Of a DNA stretch of 42,346 nucleotides, positions 26,296 to 35,254 are shown piece after piece; positions within the stretch are counted from its first letter, which is position 1, and the number at the start of each line of letters is the position of its first letter. Where the stretch lies: the NCBI GenBank assembly GCA_002478865.1, contig DLJZ01000009.1:1-42346 (forward strand). The letters are read 5' to 3'. Origin of the DNA: Hungatella sp. UBA7603 (lineage in GTDB: Bacteria; Bacillota; Clostridia; Lachnospirales; Lachnospiraceae). A program made the position numbers and the translations under genes. The notes below the pieces were generated by a model. That model did not search any database. It saw only the letters and a program-made list of their open reading frames with translations, and was not told the origin of the DNA.

Positions 26296-26949
26296 CTAAA
26301 CCTGGGCGCTAGGGCACAATTCCCTTAAAAAGCATTCCCCACACTTAGGCTTTCTGGCTACGCAGATAGATCTGCCCAGTGTAATAATTTGTATGTTCCA
26401 AAGAATCCAGTGCTCCTTTGGAAGCACCTTCATCAGCTCATACTCGATCTTTTCTGGATCTTCTGATTTTGCAAATCCCAGTTTAATGGAAATGCGTTTG
26501 ACGTGGGTATCCACAACAATGCTTGGCTGGTCATAAATATTCCCCAAAATTACATTGGCTGTTTTCCTGCCAACTCCAGCAAGGGAGAGAAGCTCCTCCA
26601 TGGTATCTGGAACATTTCCTCCAAATTTATTCATAAGGTCCTGACAGCAGGATATGATATTCTTAGCCTTCATATGGTAAAAACCAAGGGAATGAATATC
26701 CTTTTCAAGCTCCTTTAACTCTGCCTCTGCAAAATCCTTTGGGGATTTGTATTTTTGAAACAGATCCACGGTAACCAAATTCACTCTGGCGTCCGTGCAC
26801 TGGGCGCTTAAGATAACCGCAATTAAAAGCTGCCATGGAGTCTCATGGTTTAAATAGCAAATATATTCGGTTCCATACTCCCGATCAAGAGCATGAAGCA
26901 CCTTTTCTATCCGTTCTTTTAGCTCTGCTTTTGTCTCTCTTTTTGCCAT
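26296..26949 (-). CDS. nth: Endonuclease III
   Basis: A 217-residue DNA glycosylase/AP lyase that removes oxidised pyrimidines. The helix-hairpin-helix LAGVGRKTANVIL carries the catalytic Lys, VVDTHVKRISIKLG carries the catalytic Asp, and the C-terminus binds a 4Fe-4S cluster through C-X6-C-X2-C-X5-C (CVARKPKCGECFLRELC). Length is as in E. coli Nth (211). The ATG has GGAGG 6 nt upstream and overlaps the 3' end of the radical SAM gene by 31 nt, so the two are coupled. Confidence 0.97.
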   Translation of the reverse strand: MAKRETKAELKERIEKVLHALDREYGTEYICYLNHETPWQLLIAVILSAQCTDARVNLVTVDLFQKYKSPKDFAEAELKELEKDIHSLGFYHMKAKNIISCCQDLMNKFGGNVPDTMEELLSLAGVGRKTANVILGNIYDQPSIVVDTHVKRISIKLGFAKSEDPEKIEYELMKVLPKEHWILWNIQIITLGRSICVARKPKCGECFLRELCPSAQV

Positions 26950-28688
26950 TCATTCCTCCAAATGTCAATTTCATATACCGCTGCGTTATGGGTTAAGGGA
27001 TCTCTATGCTTATAATCAAAAAGGACTGCCCGTTCTCCCCCGAACACTTCTACATGCGCCATTTTTATTAACTGTCTGGCCTCATATCCCTGATAACCTT
27101 CTTTCAAATAATGAAAGGCTTTTGCTTCTTCAGCAAAGAAGGCTTTTACCTTATCTTTATATGGCTCTTGGTCTAAGGCAAAGGAAGGTCTGCTTTTTAG
27201 ATTCTCCCTTAAATATAAGTCGTAAACCAAAAGGTCCCGATACTTGGGCAATCGTTCTGGTACCAGACTTCCTATGAACTGTTCCAGCACTTCATAACGA
27301 GCCATACGGCTGTGACTGATCCCTGTTAGCTCCTGTTTATCATAGTATTCAGCAAGAGCCTCAAACATATCAAAAGGAGAAGGAAACTCTTTTAAAAGTT
27401 CTTCCATGGTGGTATTAAACTGCCCGCTGTTTCCATATACCTCAAGCATTTCTTCCAGATTCTTTAATTTTAATACTTCTCCATAATCTAGCCACTTGGT
27501 AGAAAGGACTTCATAGGGTGCCTGTTCCTTATACTTCACCTCATATTCCTTTGTCTTCTGATGCATGTAAGAGCCTTTTAATACCTTTAAAAATCCAAGT
27601 TGAAGCTGTTCTGGCTTCATCTCATAAACCTGATTAAAGGACCTTCGAAAGCTGCCATAATCTTCATAGGGAAGCCCAGCAATTAAATCCAGGTGCTGAT
27701 GGATGTTACCAAAGCCGTTAATCTTATCTACGATCTCCTTTAAGCTTACAAGATCCATGGTCCGCCTGATTTCCTTAATGGTATCTAAGTTGGTGCTTTG
27801 GACACCGATCTCAAGCTGTATGAGTCCCGGCCTCATGCGAGAGATTAAGTCAAGCTCTTCCTCCGTCAAAAGATCTGCTGAAATTTCAAAATGAAAATTT
27901 GTGATTCCATTGTCATGTTCCAACAAATGCTTCCAGATACCAATGGTATGGGCATGGTTGCAGTTAAAGGTTCTGTCAACGAACTTTACTTGATTCACCT
28001 TACTTGCCAGGAAAAAATCAAGCTCCTGCTTCACCATCTCCGTATTACGAAACCGTACGGACTTATCTATCGAGGAAAGGCAATAGCTACAGGAAAATGG
28101 GCAACCTCTGCTGCTTTCATAATAAATAATTCTGTTATCAAAACCAGATAAGTCATCATAGAGAAATGGAATCTTACTTAAATCCACTCCCATTTTCAGA
28201 GGGCGTTCCAAAGGATTTCCGTCTTTGTCCCTTACCGTGGCCCCGTCTATGGCTGTGAAATTGGATGTTCCCTTATCAATATAGCTTTCCACTACTTTTG
28301 AAAAAGTCTCTTCCCCTTCTCCCATCATAATTCCAAAGACATTGGGTTCTCTACGCATGATTTCAGAAGCATCATAAGACACTTCAGGACCTCCCAGCCA
28401 GATCTCCACCTGGGGGAGAATCTTTGGAAGGTCCCGAACAAGTTCCAAAACGTAAGACATGTTCCAGATGTAACAGGAAAATCCAACTACATCCGGCTTC
28501 TTCAAATAAATGTCTTTTAAAATATCATCAAGCTGGCTGTTGATGGTATATTCTCCAATCTCGATCTGAAATCTACCATCTTTAAGCTCTGGTCGATTAA
28601 CATAAGTTTCCGCATAGGCTTTCAAGCTGTGGATTCCAGGATTGGAATGGATGTATTTGGCATTGAGTGCCGCCAGTAAAAATTTCAT
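26919..28688 (-). CDS. B12-binding-type radical SAM protein (DUF4080-like)
   Basis: A 589-residue protein. Residues 1-150 form a cobalamin-binding-like Rossmann domain (KPDVVGFSCYIWNM, VEIWLGGPEVSYD), though no clear DxHxxG cobalamin motif is visible. The radical SAM domain begins with SSRGCPFSCSYC (C196, C200, C203), which binds the 4Fe-4S cluster. Residues after about 420 match the DUF4080-type extension. Such proteins are common in clostridia; the substrate is unknown. It starts 1 nt after the dCMP deaminase stop and overlaps nth, so it belongs to a tight operon with nucleotide and DNA-repair genes, which may hint at a nucleic-acid role. Confidence 0.88.
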   Translation of the reverse strand: MKFLLAALNAKYIHSNPGIHSLKAYAETYVNRPELKDGRFQIEIGEYTINSQLDDILKDIYLKKPDVVGFSCYIWNMSYVLELVRDLPKILPQVEIWLGGPEVSYDASEIMRREPNVFGIMMGEGEETFSKVVESYIDKGTSNFTAIDGATVRDKDGNPLERPLKMGVDLSKIPFLYDDLSGFDNRIIYYESSRGCPFSCSYCLSSIDKSVRFRNTEMVKQELDFFLASKVNQVKFVDRTFNCNHAHTIGIWKHLLEHDNGITNFHFEISADLLTEEELDLISRMRPGLIQLEIGVQSTNLDTIKEIRRTMDLVSLKEIVDKINGFGNIHQHLDLIAGLPYEDYGSFRRSFNQVYEMKPEQLQLGFLKVLKGSYMHQKTKEYEVKYKEQAPYEVLSTKWLDYGEVLKLKNLEEMLEVYGNSGQFNTTMEELLKEFPSPFDMFEALAEYYDKQELTGISHSRMARYEVLEQFIGSLVPERLPKYRDLLVYDLYLRENLKSRPSFALDQEPYKDKVKAFFAEEAKAFHYLKEGYQGYEARQLIKMAHVEVFGGERAVLFDYKHRDPLTHNAAVYEIDIWRNEWQKERQKQS

Positions 28689-28689
28689 G

Positions 28690-29184
28690 TTAAACCTCTA
28701 TCTCTATTTTTCTTCCAGTAGGCTGATACTGATAATACCGGACCCCTGCTGCATTTAACATTCTCTTTGAGGCATTGACCTCAGGAGTATCCGCATACTT
28801 ATCACTACCGTAGACAATCGTCTTGATGCCTGACTGGATAATCGCTTTCGCACATTCATTACAAGGAAATAAGGTTACATAAAGCTTGGATCCCTCCAGG
28901 CTTCCCCCTCTGTAATTAAGAATAGCATTTAATTCACTATGAGTGGAATAGAAATATTTGGCATTGTAGGGATCATTTTCATCATTCTCTCTGTCCCATG
29001 GAAATTCATCATCAGAGCATCCCATTGGAAACCCGTTATAGCCCATGGATAAAATCTTGTTGTCCTCACTTACGATGCAGGCGCCTACCTGCGTGCTTGG
29101 GTCTTTGGAGCGCTTTCCTGAAAGGAGGGCAACTCCCATAAAATATTCGTCCCATGTGATATAATCTTCCCGCTTTCCGGTCAT
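28690..29184 (-). CDS. dCMP deaminase (ComEB-like)
   Basis: A 164-residue zinc-dependent deaminase that converts dCMP to dUMP for thymidylate synthesis. The zinc and catalytic residues are THSELNAILN (H82, E84) and PCNECAK (C108, C111). A second metal-binding segment common in dCMP deaminases lies between (GCSDDEFPWDRENDENDP). The ATG overlaps the TGA of the Sua5 gene (ATGA), and the radical SAM gene follows 1 nt later. The Bacillus homologue is named comEB for its place in a competence operon; no competence genes are here. Confidence 0.94.
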   Translation of the reverse strand: MTGKREDYITWDEYFMGVALLSGKRSKDPSTQVGACIVSEDNKILSMGYNGFPMGCSDDEFPWDRENDENDPYNAKYFYSTHSELNAILNYRGGSLEGSKLYVTLFPCNECAKAIIQSGIKTIVYGSDKYADTPEVNASKRMLNAAGVRYYQYQPTGRKIEIEV

Positions 29185-30260
29185 TTTGTCTCCTCCTTTT
29201 GGATCTTTAATATGTGATAACCTGCCGCTTTTGTCAGCCGGTTCATAATAGCCTGTCCCAGATGATCTTTGGAAAAGCTCTCGGAATAGATATAATCCGC
29301 TTCCAGATCATCAAACTCTCTGAGAACTCCGTATAGGTTGTGGGCAATGGTCTCTTCTTTCGCCCGCTCTCCCATGCTTCTTATGATGCCTTCCTGGTAA
29401 GACTCCCTGCTTTCTTCCGTGCAAATAATACCAACACGAAACCCTTCATCCAGCTTTTCTTTTGCCAATCGGTTAATGGTCTTAATAACATCTTCTGCAT
29501 CACCCTCTACTAAGGTGAGGGAGGCTTTTGGAGCATAATGCCTGTATTTCATCCCTGGTGCCTTTGGCTTTACATCTTCACTTATGGGACCTGATATAAT
29601 GGCAGGATCAAGGCATATCTCTTGTCCAAGAACCTTTGATGCCATCTCCTGGGTAATCGCTCCGGGTCTTAGAATCATAGGGACTTCCCCAGAAACATCG
29701 ATAATGGTTGATTCCACACCGATTCCAACGGCGCCTCCATCTACCACCATATCAATCTTTCCATTCATATCCTGCCACACGTGGTCCGCGGTGGTGGGAC
29801 TTGGCCGACCAGAGGTATTGGCACTTGGGGCTGCAATGGGAACTCCTGATAGGCGAATCAAAGTACTAGCCACGACATCATCTGGCATACGCACTGCCAC
29901 CGTATTAAGTCCTCCTGTGGTCCCGTATGGAACTAGATCACTCTTTTGAAAAACCAGGGTAAGGGGGCCGGGCCAGAAAGCTTCCATCAGCTTTCTTCCT
30001 GCCTCCGGTATATGAAGGACCAGTGGCGCCAGATCCTGAGTATCGGCAATGTGGGCGATGAGCGGATTATCCGATGGTCTCCCCTTTGCCGCATAGATTT
30101 TTTTTGCTGCCTCTTCCTTTAAGGCATTGGCTCCCAGACCATACACGGTCTCTGTGGGAAATGCAACCAGACCACCGTCTTTTAAAATCTGAGCGGCACG
30201 CTTTAGTAATACTTCATCTGGATGCTCTTTATCTTCTATATAAATTCGTTCTGTGATCAT
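29181..30260 (-). CDS. ywlC: L-threonylcarbamoyladenylate synthase (Sua5/YwlC type)
   Basis: A 359-residue enzyme that makes threonylcarbamoyl-AMP from Thr, bicarbonate and ATP, the first step of t6A37 tRNA modification. The YrdC domain (about 15-200) has LKDGGLVAFPTETVYGLGAN and KGRPSDNPL. The C-terminal Sua5 domain (about 225-355) marks the long form rather than the short TsaC. The ATG at 30260 is used because AGGAG precedes it at about 8 nt; upstream in-frame codons lie beyond that site. It heads the operon Sua5, dCMP deaminase, radical SAM, nth and is divergent from asnA. Confidence 0.94.
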   Translation of the reverse strand: MITERIYIEDKEHPDEVLLKRAAQILKDGGLVAFPTETVYGLGANALKEEAAKKIYAAKGRPSDNPLIAHIADTQDLAPLVLHIPEAGRKLMEAFWPGPLTLVFQKSDLVPYGTTGGLNTVAVRMPDDVVASTLIRLSGVPIAAPSANTSGRPSPTTADHVWQDMNGKIDMVVDGGAVGIGVESTIIDVSGEVPMILRPGAITQEMASKVLGQEICLDPAIISGPISEDVKPKAPGMKYRHYAPKASLTLVEGDAEDVIKTINRLAKEKLDEGFRVGIICTEESRESYQEGIIRSMGERAKEETIAHNLYGVLREFDDLEADYIYSESFSKDHLGQAIMNRLTKAAGYHILKIQKEETK

Positions 30261-30371
30261 ATAGCATTGCTCCTTTTCACTTCCATTTATCATATCACAG
30301 GCCATGTAACCGTGCAACTTCTTTGCTGATAAACAAAGGCTCTCCGGCAATCCTATCCTAAAAAACAATGG

Positions 30372-30400
30372 TTGCAGGTTCCCTCTAAAAATGATACCAT
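30372..30400 (+). promoter_or_regulatory. Predicted promoter of asnA
   Basis: TTGCAG (30372-30377) and TACCAT (30395-30400) with a 17-nt spacer lie 33 nt upstream of the asnA start. The match to consensus is moderate; placement in a divergent intergenic gap supports it. Confidence 0.45.
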
Positions 30401-30432
30401 GATAGAAACATTTTAACTTGGGAGGAACAAAT

Positions 30433-31440
30433 TTGAAACTGATAATACCAGAACATTATGACCCCAAACTTTCTGTCCGGGAAACACAGGAAGCCATTAA
30501 ATACATAAGGGATACCTTTCAAAAAGAATTAGGAAAAGAAATGAACCTGGAGAGGATCTCTGCTCCCCTGTTTGTAAATAAGGACAGTGGACTTAATGAT
30601 AACTTAAACGGAGTGGAACGTCCCGTTCAATTTGATCTTCTGGGAGTTCCGGGCCAAACCATGGAAGTGGTTCACTCTCTTGCCAAATGGAAGCGTATGG
30701 CCCTTCATGAATATGGCTTTCAGCCCGGAGAAGGTCTTTATACGAATATGAATGCCATTCGAAGAGATGAGGAGTTTGATAACCTTCACTCCTGTTACGT
30801 GGATCAGTGGGACTGGGAGAAGGTCATCACAAGAGAAGACCGCACCCTGGAAACCTTAAAGGATACCGTAAGAAACATCTTTAAGATCATCAAGCACATG
30901 GAGCATGAGGTGTGGTATAAATATCCTCAGGCTGTGAAACAGCTTCCAGAGGACATCACTTTTATCACATCACAGGAGTTAGAAGACCGTTATCCAGATA
31001 AATCATCAAAGGAACGGGAAAATCTGATCACAAAAGAATTGGGCTGCGTTTTCCTTATGAAAATCGGAGACAAATTAAAAGGCGGAGAACCTCACGATGG
31101 AAGAGCTCCTGACTACGATGACTGGCAGTTAAACGGAGATATCTTATTCTGGTTTGATCATTTAGACTGCGCTCTGGAAATATCCAGCATGGGAATCCGT
31201 GTGGATGAAACCTCACTGGCAGATCAGCTTAAAAAAGCGGGCTGTGAAGATAGAAAAGATCTTCCATACCATAAAATGCTTTTAAATGGAGAACTTCCAT
31301 GTACCATCGGTGGAGGCATCGGGCAGTCACGCCTTTGCATGCTTCTTCTTGATCGTGCCCATGTGGGCGAAGTTCAGGCCAGCATCTGGCCAGAAGAGAT
31401 GCGGGAAGCCTGCAGAAAGAATCAGATCTTTCTTCTGTAA
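30433..31440 (+). CDS. asnA: Aspartate-ammonia ligase (asparagine synthetase A)
   Basis: A 335-residue cytoplasmic enzyme that makes asparagine from aspartate, ammonia and ATP. The fold is that of class II aminoacyl-tRNA synthetases. Visible family blocks are [40 protein letters not shown], the FDLLG...[14 protein letters not shown] core and [14 protein letters not shown] near the C-terminus. Length matches E. coli AsnA (330). The start is a TTG at 30433 with GGGAGG 7 nt upstream; the TTG at 30418 would place the ribosome binding site inside the gene. It stands 22 nt before the two-component genes and may share their transcript. Confidence 0.95.
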   Translation: MKLIIPEHYDPKLSVRETQEAIKYIRDTFQKELGKEMNLERISAPLFVNKDSGLNDNLNGVERPVQFDLLGVPGQTMEVVHSLAKWKRMALHEYGFQPGEGLYTNMNAIRRDEEFDNLHSCYVDQWDWEKVITREDRTLETLKDTVRNIFKIIKHMEHEVWYKYPQAVKQLPEDITFITSQELEDRYPDKSSKERENLITKELGCVFLMKIGDKLKGGEPHDGRAPDYDDWQLNGDILFWFDHLDCALEISSMGIRVDETSLADQLKKAGCEDRKDLPYHKMLLNGELPCTIGGGIGQSRLCMLLLDRAHVGEVQASIWPEEMREACRKNQIFLL

Positions 31441-31462
31441 ATTCCAATAGGGAGTGACTGCC

Positions 31463-32170
31463 ATGAACCTATTACTTTGTGATGACCAATCCGAATTTAT
31501 AAAAGAATTCACAAAACAGCTGGAAGGATACTTTTTGTCAAGACAAGTATCCTTCCAGCTATCTGTGTTTTCAAATGGAGAAGATCTATTAAAAGCTGAC
31601 ATTTCCCCGGATATTATTTTTTTAGACATCAAAATGGGGGGACTTTCCGGTATAGAAACTGCCCGAATCTTAAGAAACAATCAGATCCGTTCTAAAATTA
31701 TATTTCTAACCGCCTATAAGCAATATGTATTTGATGCCTTTGATGTAGATGCCTCCCATTACCTTATAAAACCCGTGAAAGAAAAAAAGCTAGAAGCTGT
31801 TTTAGATCATGTGATTGAACAACTAACCTCTGCAAAAACACAATTTCTCACCGTTCAAACCGGTTCTTGCATTCAGCGATTTTCTTATTCTGACATCCTT
31901 TATCTGGAGGTAAGTAACAGAAAGGTAACTGTCCACTCCCAGACCGGTAACGTTGATTTTTATGGAAAGCTGGATACACTGGAAAAATGTCTCCCTGCCC
32001 ATTTTTTTCGATGTCATAGAAGTTTCATTGTAAATATGGACTTCGTAATGCAAATCTGCAAAACCGATCTGCTCATAACAAACGGGGAATTCATTCCTGT
32101 GAGCAAGCGAAAATATCAGGACTTTTCCATTGCATTTATGAAGCAGATGCAGAAGGAGGGGTTATCATAA
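31463..32170 (+). CDS. LytTR response regulator (AgrA/LytR-like)
   Basis: A 235-residue regulator. The receiver domain (1-120) has acidic CDDQ, the phospho-acceptor D55 in IIFLDIKMGGLSG and K in HYLIKPVKEKK. The LytTR DNA-binding domain (about 130-230) has LTVQTGSCIQRFSYSDILYL, RKVTVHSQTG and FFRCHRSFIVNMDFV. Partners of this type respond to peptide or cell-wall signals. The ATG at 31463 has GGGAG 8 nt upstream; a GTG at 31454 overlaps that site. The histidine kinase gene follows immediately. A perfect 16-bp inverted repeat occupies codons 19-33 without disrupting the frame. Confidence 0.93.
   Translation: MNLLLCDDQSEFIKEFTKQLEGYFLSRQVSFQLSVFSNGEDLLKADISPDIIFLDIKMGGLSGIETARILRNNQIRSKIIFLTAYKQYVFDAFDVDASHYLIKPVKEKKLEAVLDHVIEQLTSAKTQFLTVQTGSCIQRFSYSDILYLEVSNRKVTVHSQTGNVDFYGKLDTLEKCLPAHFFRCHRSFIVNMDFVMQICKTDLLITNGEFIPVSKRKYQDFSIAFMKQMQKEGLS
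31518..31560. repeat. Perfect 16-bp inverted repeat inside the response-regulator gene
   Basis: AGCTGGAAGGATACTT at 31518-31533 is exactly complementary to 31545-31560 across an 11-nt loop. In mRNA this would be a very stable hairpin about 55 nt after the start codon. The encoded residues (QLEGYF ... VSFQLS) fit the receiver fold, so the structure coexists with a real protein. Confidence 0.85.
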
Positions 32171-32190
32171 TTCAGTATTTATTTTCTGTT

Positions 32191-33462
32191 TTGATTGAAT
32201 ATCATTTTCTAAGCAGAATTCTTAAAGCCAGATTTAGTAAGATTGTGACTCTTCTTGGAATCGCAGTGATTCAAGGACTGGTAAGTTTTATCAACATAAA
32301 CTGCGGGCTGTACAAGATTTTTCCACAACAAGTTTTCTTTCTTCTCACTACCATTTTTATGGTAATCGCTTTGTTCCAAAGTGATACTGGGAAAAAAGTA
32401 ATGATCGCAATTTTCATGGACGGCCTGGGATACACTTCCAGCTTTATCTTTCTTCCTCTGATTCAGTATGCTGCGAAAAAGGTGGTGGATCATTCTTTAT
32501 TATTTGACTTATTATATGGTCTATGCGATATTTTAACCCTTCTCTTCTTCGCCGTAGTTTTAGAGTGGGTGGCAAGAAAATACAGGCATCTCCAGGGGGA
32601 AATTACGATAGAAGGGAACTTCTATCTGCTGATACTGTCCTGCTTCATAAAATACTCCGTGATTTATTACGGAACCAGCCGCATGGATTCTGATAACAGC
32701 CTATGGACCAATATACTCATCTCAATTGCTGCCATTACCGGAGTGATTCTCCTTTTGTTTTCTCTCTATTATGTTGACCGGAGATTAATTCTTGCACTGG
32801 AAAAACAACAAAACTTATTTTTGGAACAGCAAATGGCGGCATGGAAGGAAGAAGAAAAACAACTGTCAGCGTTTCGCCACGATTTTAAAAATCATATGCT
32901 GTGTATAAAAAATCTGATATCCAACGGGAAAGCTTCAGAAGCTGGAGAATATCTAAATTCCATTACCCAAACGGTCAACTCCTTATCTCCCCATATTTCC
33001 ACAGGTAATGTTTATGCAGATGCTATTATAAGGGAAAAGCTAGTTCTCGCACACGCAGGAGGGATTGCTCTTGAAACCGATCTGATCTTTCCTTCTTTTG
33101 AAATGCTGGCACCTATGGACTTATGCATTATCTTAAGCAATGCCCTTGATAATGCATTGGAAGCTTGCACAAAGCTTTCAAAAGAAGATATAAAAACCAT
33201 AAAGGCAGTCTCCTATGTCCGTCATTCCTGCCTTATGATTGAGATAAAAAACCCCTTACCCTGGTTCTACATGGAAAAATCCGGCTTTTTTCAATCGACC
33301 AAGAAAGATTCTGAATTTCACGGAATTGGTCTTTCAAACATCAAGCAGGCCATAGATCGCTGTAATGGAACTCTGGAGCTATCTACTGAGAATAGAATCT
33401 TTCATTTCTCCGCCATGCTCCCGTTGATGCAAGAGGACGTAAAATCCCGTTCACCACAGTAA
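32191..33462 (+). CDS. GHKL-type sensor histidine kinase (AgrC-like)
   Basis: A membrane kinase of about 423 residues. Six or seven hydrophobic helices cover roughly residues 1-200, then a short coiled linker, then SAFRHDFKNHMLCI with phospho-acceptor H230. The GHKL ATPase has LSNALDNALEAC (N box) and GIGLSNIKQAI (G box). It is the partner of the adjacent LytTR regulator. Start choice is odd: the only standard start, TTG 32191, has no ribosome binding site, whereas AAGGAGGGG (32152-32160) stands 6-9 nt before in-frame ATA 32167 and ATT 32170, the latter overlapping the regulator's stop. Translation from ATT would add IQYLFSV. The coordinates given are the conservative choice. Confidence 0.88.
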   Translation: MIEYHFLSRILKARFSKIVTLLGIAVIQGLVSFININCGLYKIFPQQVFFLLTTIFMVIALFQSDTGKKVMIAIFMDGLGYTSSFIFLPLIQYAAKKVVDHSLLFDLLYGLCDILTLLFFAVVLEWVARKYRHLQGEITIEGNFYLLILSCFIKYSVIYYGTSRMDSDNSLWTNILISIAAITGVILLLFSLYYVDRRLILALEKQQNLFLEQQMAAWKEEEKQLSAFRHDFKNHMLCIKNLISNGKASEAGEYLNSITQTVNSLSPHISTGNVYADAIIREKLVLAHAGGIALETDLIFPSFEMLAPMDLCIILSNALDNALEACTKLSKEDIKTIKAVSYVRHSCLMIEIKNPLPWFYMEKSGFFQSTKKDSEFHGIGLSNIKQAIDRCNGTLELSTENRIFHFSAMLPLMQEDVKSRSPQ

Positions 33463-33545
33463 CTTTACCGTTTACTGCATCCCTCTTATATCGGATGACA
33501 AATAACCGATACATTACATAGAAACTACAGATAGGAGGGAATATC

Positions 33546-34292
33546 ATGTATATCGGAACGTTGAGTGCATCACCTAGGGGGCTTAATATTCAGTCCATAA
33601 ACCAATCGGCTGCAATCAAAAACGAAGCCTTAAATGGTATAAAGGCAGATAGGTCCAAGACTGATATGATTGCGGTTTCTCCAGCGGGGAAAAAACAGAG
33701 TATGATCGAACAGTTAATGAAACAAAAGGAAGCTTTGCAGGAAAGGAAAGAATCCTTAATGAATTCCGCTGCTGAAAACGGGACATCCGGGTTGGATCTA
33801 CAACTCAAAGAATATGAACAGCAGATGAAAGACATTGACCAGCAGATCCTTCAACTTCAATCAAAAGATAAGGATGAAAAAGAATCTGAGGACAACACTG
33901 GTAAGATTTATGAAAAACCAAAGACAAAAGAAGAGATGGAAAAGGACCAGTTAGATGACTTGACTGCATTAACCAATGGCACCGACCATGCAGAGGTAAT
34001 AACTTCTGTTAAAAACCAAATAGATGGTAAGATAAGGGCGATGAATGCAGAAGTACATTCCATCAACGGTAGCACTGCGTCAAAATTAGAGAAAATTGCC
34101 CAACTGGAAAGCCGATCTAATAAGTTAACATCGGAGATTGCAGAAAAGCTGGGAGACTCCTTAGATTCCATATCAAAGAGGAATGAAGATGCCAAAAAAC
34201 CGGAAAATGAAGTTCAAGCAGATGAGACGGACAATCCATTATCTTCTGCCGACTCTAAAGATAAGTCAGAAACAGATGACTCACAATCTTAA
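33546..34292 (+). CDS. Charged coiled-coil protein of unknown function
   Basis: A 248-residue protein I do not recognise. It has no signal peptide or membrane helix. Residues 53-110 form a likely coiled coil (SMIEQLMKQKEALQERKESL), as do about 155-210. The composition is Lys/Glu/Asp/Ser/Gln-rich with no Cys, and the C-terminal ~40 residues are acidic and low in complexity. The N-terminus (MYIGTLSASPRGLNIQSINQ) loosely recalls flagellar hook-associated or other secreted helical proteins, but I see no firm family match. AGGAGGG stands 7 nt before the ATG. It follows the AgrC-like kinase by 83 nt, a gap with a small TATCGG/CCGATA hairpin, so it may be a target of that two-component system. Confidence 0.75.
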   Translation: MYIGTLSASPRGLNIQSINQSAAIKNEALNGIKADRSKTDMIAVSPAGKKQSMIEQLMKQKEALQERKESLMNSAAENGTSGLDLQLKEYEQQMKDIDQQILQLQSKDKDEKESEDNTGKIYEKPKTKEEMEKDQLDDLTALTNGTDHAEVITSVKNQIDGKIRAMNAEVHSINGSTASKLEKIAQLESRSNKLTSEIAEKLGDSLDSISKRNEDAKKPENEVQADETDNPLSSADSKDKSETDDSQS

Positions 34293-34349
34293 TTCAGACT
34301 TTATCTGACAATGAGGTAGACTATGTCCTTACCTGAAATTCTATCTCTA

Positions 34350-34374
34350 TATACGATACTTCTTATATCGTATA
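34350..34374 (+). terminator. Hairpin behind the coiled-coil gene
   Basis: TATACGATA and TATCGTATA form a 9-bp stem with a 7-nt loop, 58 nt past the stop codon. There is no T-run after it, so termination is uncertain. Confidence 0.35.
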
Positions 34375-34416
34375 AGCGAAAGCTTGTATCTTGCTCTCCA
34401 TAATTGAAATACAATA

Positions 34417-34478
34417 CAAAAAATAGTACCCTGATGATGAAACACAGCCGATCTATCGTGTCTAATCACCAGGGTACT
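34417..34478 (-). terminator. Terminator of the cwlD gene
   Basis: AGTACCCTG (34425-34433) pairs with CAGGGTACT (34470-34478). Inner pairing of TGAT/ATCA and ACAC/GTGT extends the stem. On the minus strand it ends in ATTTTTTG. It starts 3 nt past the cwlD stop. Confidence 0.85.
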
Positions 34479-34480
34479 TC

Positions 34481-35194
34481 TTATCTTCCATTTAAATATT
34501 CCATGATTCCCATATGGATCGTCCAGGCCACACGGTCCTGGTATTCCTCTGAATTTAGTGACGCTGCTTCTTTCCAGTTTGTTAAAAATCCACATTCCAC
34601 AATTACGATAGGGGATTTCACATGCAGCAATAAGTAATAATTATCGTTTGATTTTGCCAGTCTTGTATTCTTCTCACCCAGAACGTAATCAAATCTTTTC
34701 TGTATGATTTCCGCCAGCCGTTTTCCCTTATCTGATTTCTTATAGTAAAATACCTGTCCTCCGGAAATTTCCTCCTGATGGTAGCTGTTTTGATGAATGC
34801 TGACGGTAAGATCTGGGCTCGAATCATTGATGAGGTCACACCGTTTCGTCATATCAGCCATCTTTTTTCTGCTGTCTCGCTCTGTATAAAGTCCATTGTC
34901 ATTCTTCCTTGTCAGCACCACATCAACGTCAGATGCCTCTAGGTATTTTTTCAACCGATAAGCAATCTGAAGATTGATATCCTTTTCCAGAGTCCCATCA
35001 ATTCCAATCTTACCCGGATCATTCCCTCCATGTCCGGCATCGATTACAATCACGGGTTTTTCCTTGCCTGCCTTCACACTGACACCTGCCGTCATCTTCC
35101 CGGCATGGCTGGATACGACATATACCAATACAAGCAAAATCACCGCCATAAACGGTTCCCATTTTCTTAATTTCACATTATCTACCCGAAACAC
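34481..35194 (-). CDS. cwlD: N-acetylmuramoyl-L-alanine amidase, CwlD-like
   Basis: A 237-residue amidase_3 enzyme that cleaves the stem peptide from muramic acid. An N-terminal membrane or signal segment (about 13-30) precedes the catalytic domain. The zinc and catalytic motifs are VIVIDAGHGGNDPG (His), VSIHQNSYH (His) and the Glu in PIVIVECGFLTNWKEAA. The length is identical to Bacillus CwlD (237), which prepares muramic-delta-lactam in the spore cortex with PdaA. Together with the nearby GH18 gene this supports a spore-cortex role. The start is a GTG with a weak ribosome binding site; a second in-frame GTG at 35176 is possible. Confidence 0.88.
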   Translation of the reverse strand: MFRVDNVKLRKWEPFMAVILLVLVYVVSSHAGKMTAGVSVKAGKEKPVIVIDAGHGGNDPGKIGIDGTLEKDINLQIAYRLKKYLEASDVDVVLTRKNDNGLYTERDSRKKMADMTKRCDLINDSSPDLTVSIHQNSYHQEEISGGQVFYYKKSDKGKRLAEIIQKRFDYVLGEKNTRLAKSNDNYYLLLHVKSPIVIVECGFLTNWKEAASLNSEEYQDRVAWTIHMGIMEYLNGR

Positions 35195-35254
35195 ATTCTT
35201 AATGAATTATATCTTACAGTGAAATAAAAAAGAACCAGTTAAGACGACTTTCCA

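Noticed and set aside
30418..30432. Upstream TTG start for asnA
   Set aside because: It would put GGGAGG inside the coding sequence; TTG 30433 has proper spacing and gives the usual AsnA N-terminus.
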